Shown: one piece after another, positions 59,146 to 64,000 of the stretch | Layout: the number at the start of each line of letters is the position of its first letter | How positions within the stretch are numbered: position 1 is the first letter of the stretch | Assembly: GCF_009768975.1 (NCBI RefSeq) | Contig: NZ_CP035733.1 | Coordinates: 1,302,001 to 1,366,000 of the forward strand | DNA length: 64,000 bases | Source of the DNA: Sphingorhabdus lacus | GTDB lineage: Bacteria > Pseudomonadota > Alphaproteobacteria > Sphingomonadales > Sphingomonadaceae | Direction of reading: 5' to 3' | The notes under the pieces: model-generated | Seen by the model: only the letters and a program-made list of their open reading frames with translations | What the model was told of the DNA's origin: nothing | The model's database searches: none | Translations under genes and position numbers: made by a program

Positions 59146-59972
59146 GGTTGTTCCAGATTTATCGAGATGGGTACTTTGGCCCCGCCGCGTTCGACATCGA
59201 CACTGAGGCGGGTTCCGGGTCGGAATTGGGCGGCAACATCGGCTGCCGAAGAAACAGGCCGTCCGTTGACCGCCACGACGACATCGCCGTCCTGAAATCC
59301 GGCGAGGCGCAGCATCGTGCCGTCATCACGCGGTTGCAGGACAAGACCTGTCACGCGGCCACCTTCATTGCGTGGCGCGAAGCCGATGGATTTTTGCAGG
59401 CTCGCGGCATTCAGGGCTGCGCCGGTGGATGCAGGTGCAGACGGCATGATGGGAGCAGCAGTGGTGCCGGACGGATTCACCGTTTCGGCCGGGACCGACT
59501 GGTCAAGATACAGCGATTCCTTCACCCCGCCACGCGACAAGATGACATGGTCAAAGGCGACAGCATCAAGTGTAACCCCGGGGGCGATTTCTTCACCCAC
59601 AGCATAGCTTTGCTGGACACCATCTTCGCTAGCAATAATCGCCGATCCGCCACCCGAACTTTCATTGGCACGTATGCCGTATAAGGTCAGGTTCAGCGAC
59701 GTGATATTGTCGGCGCCTGCCGCCGGTTGATCGCTGCGAAAGAAGGGGTCAAAGCCTGCGAACAGGGCCGCACGCGCAGATTGTGGTACGATCTTAACGG
59801 CCACCGGACGCCAGTCGCCAACTGGTCCTACGGGCGTCGCGATAAACCAGACCAACCGGGCAAATTGCAGTGCAGCCAACAGCGCCAAAAGGCAGATAAT
59901 CAGCGTCGCCACCGGAACCGAAGCAATCCGGCGCGGGCGCAACTTCAGTCTATCCGCCAGCAAAAACGCCAC
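59142..59972 (-). CDS. gspC: Type II secretion protein GspC
   Basis: 276 residues: one N-terminal helix (VATLIICLLALLAALQFARL), a homology region (LTLYGIRANESSGGGSAIIA, YAVGEEIAPGVTLDAVAFDH) and a C-terminal PDZ domain (RLAGFQDGDVVVAVNGRPVS, RPGTRLSVDVERGGAKVPIS). Couples the inner platform to the secretin. First gene of the 13-gene operon. Confidence 0.92.
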   Translation of the reverse strand: MAFLLADRLKLRPRRIASVPVATLIICLLALLAALQFARLVWFIATPVGPVGDWRPVAVKIVPQSARAALFAGFDPFFRSDQPAAGADNITSLNLTLYGIRANESSGGGSAIIASEDGVQQSYAVGEEIAPGVTLDAVAFDHVILSRGGVKESLYLDQSVPAETVNPSGTTAAPIMPSAPASTGAALNAASLQKSIGFAPRNEGGRVTGLVLQPRDDGTMLRLAGFQDGDVVVAVNGRPVSSAADVAAQFRPGTRLSVDVERGGAKVPISINLEQP

Positions 59973-60065
59973 TATTTCCCCCGATGATTCTGTACTTTCA
60001 AATGCGGGCCTAAGGCGGGGCTGTGACTCGTGAATGACGCTAAAATGACAGTTTAGTGACCAGTT

Positions 60066-60092
60066 TTAAGTGAGGCGTGCCGCCGCACTTAA
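60066..60092. promoter_or_regulatory. Hairpin-forming repeat upstream of the gsp operon
   Basis: TTAAGTG-A-GGCG, TGC loop, CGCC-G-CACTTAA: an almost perfect stem of 11 pairs with one A-G mismatch, 95 bases upstream of gspC. It could be an operator or part of the TonB-receptor terminator region; no T run follows on either strand. Confidence 0.35.
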
Positions 60093-60100
60093 GGTGCCCC

Positions 60101-60138
60101 AAAAAATAACGGCAGCACATCGATATGACGTGCTGCCG
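60101..60138 (-). terminator. Rho-independent terminator of the TonB receptor gene
   Basis: On the minus strand CGGCAGCAC (complement of 60130-60138) pairs perfectly with GTGCTGCCG (complement of 60110-60118), followed by TTATTTTTT. It begins 24 bases after the receptor stop. Confidence 0.9.
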
Positions 60139-60161
60139 CGAGTCAGGGGGCTGTGTAGGGG

Positions 60162-62882
60162 TTAGAAATTGATCTCTACGCCGACCGAGGCGCTGATGCC
60201 CTGACGATAGCGGTTGTAGAAAATCTTGTTATCGCCGCTTTCCTGAAATTCCTGATATTTGGTATTGGTCAGGTTGCGCAGTTCGAACTTCAGCTCGGCT
60301 TCCTTGCCCGCAAAGGTGAAACCTTCACGCGCCACGAAATCCAGCTGGAAGCCTGGCTTTTCCTTGATATCTGGCTGTCCTGATGCGCCGCGGCTGGTGA
60401 CGCGTTCACTGGCATAGGTCAGCAGGATGGTCTGCTGCGATAAGCGTTCGGTATCTTCCAGACCGAATTGCAAGTTCACCAGATGATCGGACTGTCCGGT
60501 CAAGGGGGATCCATTGGTGAAAAAGTCCAGAGCGTTGGTTGAGGACGAGTTGAACACCGCGACGGTGTCACCCGACTTTACGCTGATCTTCGACTTGGTG
60601 TAGGTGTAGTTCGCAATCACAACGGCGCGACGCGTCGAAAAGAAACCCTTGTCTCCGATGCCCGACAGATCGAAATATTTCTGGGTCTCGATTTCCACAC
60701 CGTAAAGGTCGGCCTTCGGGGCGTTTGCGAAACTGGTGATAACCGAGTTGTCGTCAAAGCTCGAAAAAGACTCAATAGGCTTATCGATCCGTTTGAAAAA
60801 TCCGGCGACCGTCAAACGCTGGTCACGATCAAAATACCATTCGTACCGCGCTTCCGCATTGTACAACTGGCTATCGGTCAATAGCGGGTTGCCGCGGAAC
60901 AGACGGTTGGAATCGGTGTCGTAATAGTTCTGGAAAATCAGCTCACGAAACTGGGGCCGTGCAATGGTCTTGGAACCGCTGAGGCGCAATTTCATCTGAT
61001 CGGTCAGATCCCACGTCAACGTCGCAGCGGGCAGCCAGTAATTTCTGTTCAGGCTGGTCGACGCCAGCGATGCCGTCGGCGTGTTAAACACCTGAACGGG
61101 ATTAACAGTCTGCTTCGCGGTTTCGTAGCGCACACCGATATTCAGACTGATTTCCGGCGTAATAAACGCCTGAATCTGGGCGTAACCCGCATTGTTCAAC
61201 AAACGCGCATCAAACACCGGGTTAGCTTCGTTGGTATCGATCAGCGCGATGTTGTAGAAATTGATCACAGCAGGCTGCAACAGGAAGTCAGGCCGGAACA
61301 ACGCCACTGCCGTCGGGAATGTGGCCGGTGCCGTAAACTGGAAGTCACGACGTTCGGTCCGGCGGGTGGTATCCGAATAGGCATAACCCAATGTCGCCGT
61401 GATGTCCGGGGTCACCTTGACCGAAAGGTCGAGGCCACCAGCCCATAAATCTTCGTTCAGATAGGAATAGCTGACTTCCGCGCTTCCCTGCTGACCGTTG
61501 TTCAGGCGGTTGATGAACTGCTGACCGAAAGGATCGGATGCCAGGTTGCTACGAAAATATTCGAAGCTGAACTCGTCCGGTGCTTCACGCTTTGAATTGG
61601 CATAGGCGACGCGGAAGCTGAGGTTCACGTCGGGCGACAGCTTGAATTCGCCGACAAGCTGCGAGTCCACCAATTGGCGTTCGAACCAGGCGGTATCCTG
61701 CTGCATCAAGGTTGCAGTCGGCGAAGTCGTCTGGCGCGTACCGACGCCGAGGCGAGCCTGCTTCAGCGTGTCGCGAATGAACAGGTTGGTCCAGCGGATC
61801 TTTTGGTCGCCCGCTTCGATACCGAAACCGACCAGACCGTTTACGACGATACGGTTATCCGTAATCACCTTTTGGAAATCGAGTTCTTTCTGGGACAGAT
61901 CGAGGGTCGACGCGGTTTGCTGGATAGTGTCGCGGGTACGCCATTTGTTGCTGTAACCGGCATTGAAGATGATGCCCATGGTGGCATCGTCGCCAATATC
62001 AAAGTTGGTGCCGCCCGTGATAGAGGCCGAACCATTTGGTGGAAGATTGCGGTTGCGCTGGATCACGGCATTCCGGCCGGTTACCAGTTGCCCTGCGATG
62101 GCTTGCGTATTTACGTTGCCCGCACTGATCCGCTCGCCACTTGCGAAGTAGGCAGCAAGCGCCGGTTGCAAGTCGCGGTTTCCGTTGTCAAATCCGCTCC
62201 AATCCTGCGAGCTGCCATAATAGGTGTAGCCCAACTGGTTTGTGGTTTCGCCATTGATGCTCAAATCGCCACCAACGGTCAAAAAGGTTTCGCGGGGGAT
62301 GGCTTTGGTGGTCAGGTTGATAACACCGCCGCCAAATTCACCGGGAAAATTGGCCGAATAGGTTTTTTGCACCAGTGACGACGCAATAACGCTGGTCGGA
62401 AAAAGGTCGAGCGGAACAACGCGCTTCAGCGGTTCCGGGCTTGGCAGCGGCGAACCGTTGAGCAGCGCCAGAGAGTAACGATCGCCCAGACCACGCACAT
62501 ATACGAAGCCATTTCCGACAACACTGAGACCCGTAACGCGTGCAAGCGCGCCAGCGATATCGCCTTCGCCGGTACGTTCGATATCCGCGCTGGAAAGAAC
62601 CGATACAACTTGGGGGGCGTTTTTCGAAATGTTGCGGTCCAGGTAACCGCGTACAACGATTTCGTCACCACCGGGGATGGAAACATCGACCTGTTCTTCT
62701 TCCGCGGTGGCGGGGTCGGCGGCTGGATCAACAGGCGCTTGTTCGCTGCTCGCGTCTGGTTCCTGCGGTTCGGCTGCGGTCTCGGTTGGTGCTGGCTCTG
62801 CATCTTGCGCGAATGCCATCGAAGGCGAAACGAGCGCTGACGTCAAAAGCAACAGGCTGATGGCCCCCAATGGCTTCAACAT
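60162..62882 (-). CDS. TonB-dependent outer-membrane receptor
   Basis: 906 residues: signal peptide (MLKPLGAISLLLLTSALVSP), an acidic Pro/Glu-rich stretch, a plug domain (DEIVVRGYLDRNISKNAPQV, IERTGEGDIAGALARVTGLS, VYVRGLGDRYSLALLNGSPL, FPGEFGGGVINLTTKAIP) and a long barrel ending SVGVEINF, with the terminal phenylalanine. TonB energises uptake of an unknown ligand. The closely placed secreted protein at 62961 is transcribed just before it and may be a ligand-binding or processing partner. Confidence 0.9.
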   Translation of the reverse strand: MLKPLGAISLLLLTSALVSPSMAFAQDAEPAPTETAAEPQEPDASSEQAPVDPAADPATAEEEQVDVSIPGGDEIVVRGYLDRNISKNAPQVVSVLSSADIERTGEGDIAGALARVTGLSVVGNGFVYVRGLGDRYSLALLNGSPLPSPEPLKRVVPLDLFPTSVIASSLVQKTYSANFPGEFGGGVINLTTKAIPRETFLTVGGDLSINGETTNQLGYTYYGSSQDWSGFDNGNRDLQPALAAYFASGERISAGNVNTQAIAGQLVTGRNAVIQRNRNLPPNGSASITGGTNFDIGDDATMGIIFNAGYSNKWRTRDTIQQTASTLDLSQKELDFQKVITDNRIVVNGLVGFGIEAGDQKIRWTNLFIRDTLKQARLGVGTRQTTSPTATLMQQDTAWFERQLVDSQLVGEFKLSPDVNLSFRVAYANSKREAPDEFSFEYFRSNLASDPFGQQFINRLNNGQQGSAEVSYSYLNEDLWAGGLDLSVKVTPDITATLGYAYSDTTRRTERRDFQFTAPATFPTAVALFRPDFLLQPAVINFYNIALIDTNEANPVFDARLLNNAGYAQIQAFITPEISLNIGVRYETAKQTVNPVQVFNTPTASLASTSLNRNYWLPAATLTWDLTDQMKLRLSGSKTIARPQFRELIFQNYYDTDSNRLFRGNPLLTDSQLYNAEARYEWYFDRDQRLTVAGFFKRIDKPIESFSSFDDNSVITSFANAPKADLYGVEIETQKYFDLSGIGDKGFFSTRRAVVIANYTYTKSKISVKSGDTVAVFNSSSTNALDFFTNGSPLTGQSDHLVNLQFGLEDTERLSQQTILLTYASERVTSRGASGQPDIKEKPGFQLDFVAREGFTFAGKEAELKFELRNLTNTKYQEFQESGDNKIFYNRYRQGISASVGVEINF

Positions 62883-62905
62883 AAACTATCCCTTATTTTT
62901 CATTC

Positions 62906-62943
62906 AAAAAAGGTGGGGTGCGCGGTCAAGCGTGCACCCCACC
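62906..62943 (-). terminator. Terminator between the secreted protein and the TonB receptor
   Basis: On the minus strand GGTGGGGTGC (complement of 62934-62943) pairs perfectly with GCACCCCACC (complement of 62912-62921), followed by TTTTTT. Located 17 bases after the stop of the partial gene at 62961, it would separate or attenuate transcription into the receptor gene. Confidence 0.85.
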
Positions 62944-62960
62944 CTGTATCGTGCTGCCTA

Positions 62961-64000
62961 TTAGAAGGTCGGCAGGGAGGTGCAGAGACCCGACGTGCTG
63001 GTTCCGAGATTTGCCGTCGCACTGTTGCAGGTCCAACCGGCATACCAGGTGTCGTTGGCGTCGCGTACGGCACCAACATAGGTCGTGGCATCAAAGAACG
63101 CGTTCAGCGTGCTGGCGTTAAACGCCGTCACGGCAGTCTCGTTCGCACCGTTGATGAACAGCGACGTCAAGGTCGGTGTGAACGCGCTGTTATTGTTGTT
63201 GCTGCCAGATCCGAAGATCGCAGAAACCTGAGCTTCGGTTACGCCGTTCGAACCTACGAAAGCAGGGGTTCCGCATTGCGCGACAACCGAACGGATAACC
63301 GGCGCACCCGCTTCATCAATCGCCGCATCAACTGTTGCGGATATAGTCTGGGGGCGGCTGATGCGGAGGCAGGATGTGTTCGGGCTAACGATCACACCAT
63401 TTGCCAACGTATAGTCGGTACCGCCGCGAAGAAGAATTGCGGACAAGTTACCGGTATTGGCACGCTGGATGAAGGTGAAGTTTGCGACGCGCGTATTCTG
63501 GCGTGGCGTGTTCCCATCCAGAGCGTTATCGGAGTCTGCTTCAATCATCGAGTCGCCTGCACCTGAGCGCTGAACAGCGAGAACATACTGGAAGTTCGCC
63601 TTAACGCCGGTGTCGGTATCGAGATTGTCATCGTCGGCGCCGATCGACACGAAATACTTCATGTTGACGCTACCGCCGAAGAATTCTGCACCATCGTCCG
63701 AGCTGTTGAAGGTCTGGATATGGTCAAGAACCGTACCTGTCCCCGTTCCGCCTGTCGTCAACGACTGCAGTTCCGAGTTACCCGAAAGCACGAAGCCCGA
63801 ATAACGGATCTGGACAAAGCTCAAACGACCGCTGTTGTCGGCACTGTTTGCGCCGCCATAAAGTGCAGGGTCAACTGCGCCTTCGACCTGACGTTCACAC
63901 GCAACAGTACCCGGCGTAGCTGCAGGTGCAGCGCAATCGGTGATTGGTGCGCGGCCGTTCAAAACGACGCCGCCCCACTGGCCGATCGAGCTGTCGGTGT
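62961..64000 (-). CDS. Secreted beta-rich protein, 5' end beyond the window
   Basis: At least 346 residues; the frame is open to the right edge (TDSSIGQWGGVVLNGRAPIT), so the start is outside. Repeated motifs (WGGVVLNG, GRLSFVQIRYSGFVLSGNSE, LDHIQTFNSSDDGAEFFGGS, MKYFVSIGADDDNLDTDTGV) resemble a family of Asp-rich right-handed beta-helix-like secreted proteins often next to TonB receptors in sphingomonads. A disulfide is suggested by four cysteines (TSCLRIS, AQCGTP, WTCNSA, GLCTSLP). It is a possible T2SS substrate by proximity only. Confidence 0.6.
   Translation of the reverse strand, partial: TDSSIGQWGGVVLNGRAPITDCAAPAATPGTVACERQVEGAVDPALYGGANSADNSGRLSFVQIRYSGFVLSGNSELQSLTTGGTGTGTVLDHIQTFNSSDDGAEFFGGSVNMKYFVSIGADDDNLDTDTGVKANFQYVLAVQRSGAGDSMIEADSDNALDGNTPRQNTRVANFTFIQRANTGNLSAILLRGGTDYTLANGVIVSPNTSCLRISRPQTISATVDAAIDEAGAPVIRSVVAQCGTPAFVGSNGVTEAQVSAIFGSGSNNNNSAFTPTLTSLFINGANETAVTAFNASTLNAFFDATTYVGAVRDANDTWYAGWTCNSATANLGTSTSGLCTSLPTF

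Noticed and set aside
1-64000. CRISPR arrays and insertion sequences
   Set aside because: No regularly spaced repeats and no transposase frames were seen.

Overview
The window looks like chromosomal DNA of an alphaproteobacterium of the sphingomonad group (Sphingopyxis, Sphingorhabdus or Novosphingobium type). I infer this from the style of the proteins: a TonB-receptor and type II secretion neighbourhood, sphingomonad-type copper operons, and the DUF6437/DUF6878/DUF6915 accessory genes. No rRNA and no complete tRNA is visible.

Layout. 1-3128: a mercury resistance block (merA, merP, merT on the minus strand, merR divergent, with a classic 19-bp-spacer mer promoter), followed by a decayed second MerR-family gene. 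3178-4255: gene debris, including a beheaded GH130-like fragment. 4543-7205: a heme-PAS FixL-type kinase, FixJ-type regulator and a lone receiver protein. 7477-9660: oleate hydratase and a Met/His-rich periplasmic protein. 10270-19139: a MerR regulator, a Met-rich lipoprotein, then a tightly overlapping plus-strand operon. That operon joins a ferredoxin-reductase fusion, a ferric-reductase-like membrane protein, a seven-heme cytochrome c, a DUF1622 protein, an AMP-phosphorylase-type enzyme, PRPP synthetase and a short 6-phosphogluconate dehydrogenase.

19153-27552 is a copper/metal region. A long minus-strand operon (copA, copB, lipoprotein, PepSY protein, small Cys-rich proteins, DUF411) lies downstream of a cnrYXH-like ECF sigma module. 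The sensor keeps all five CnrX metal ligands, and copCD is divergent. The divergent promoters on either side share the same -35/-10 motif, so one sigma factor probably controls both arms.

28407-46705 is the accessory core of an integrative element: small DUF genes, ssb, DUF2493, a RES/Xre toxin-antitoxin pair, ArdC-like protein, a large ParB, a two-gene Gabija-like defence system (GajA/GajB), a 1410-residue methyltransferase-helicase of the strawberry-notch type, a Toprim primase-like protein and a lytic transglycosylase. A tyrosine integrase (46713-48008) sits beside a partial tRNA-Lys 3' end (48140-48184), which I read as one attachment site. The other end is not in the window, so the metal genes may belong to the same island. 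No conjugation (type IV secretion) genes are visible.

48237-59972 is a complete minus-strand type II secretion operon, gspC-D-E-F-G-H-I-J-K-L-M-N-O. Next come a TonB-dependent receptor and an incomplete secreted protein that runs off the right edge. This part looks like host chromosome.

The most interesting items are two structured leader RNAs of the same architecture upstream of ssb and DUF2493, the cnrYXH-like control of copper genes, the redox/nucleotide operon, and the attachment-site structure.
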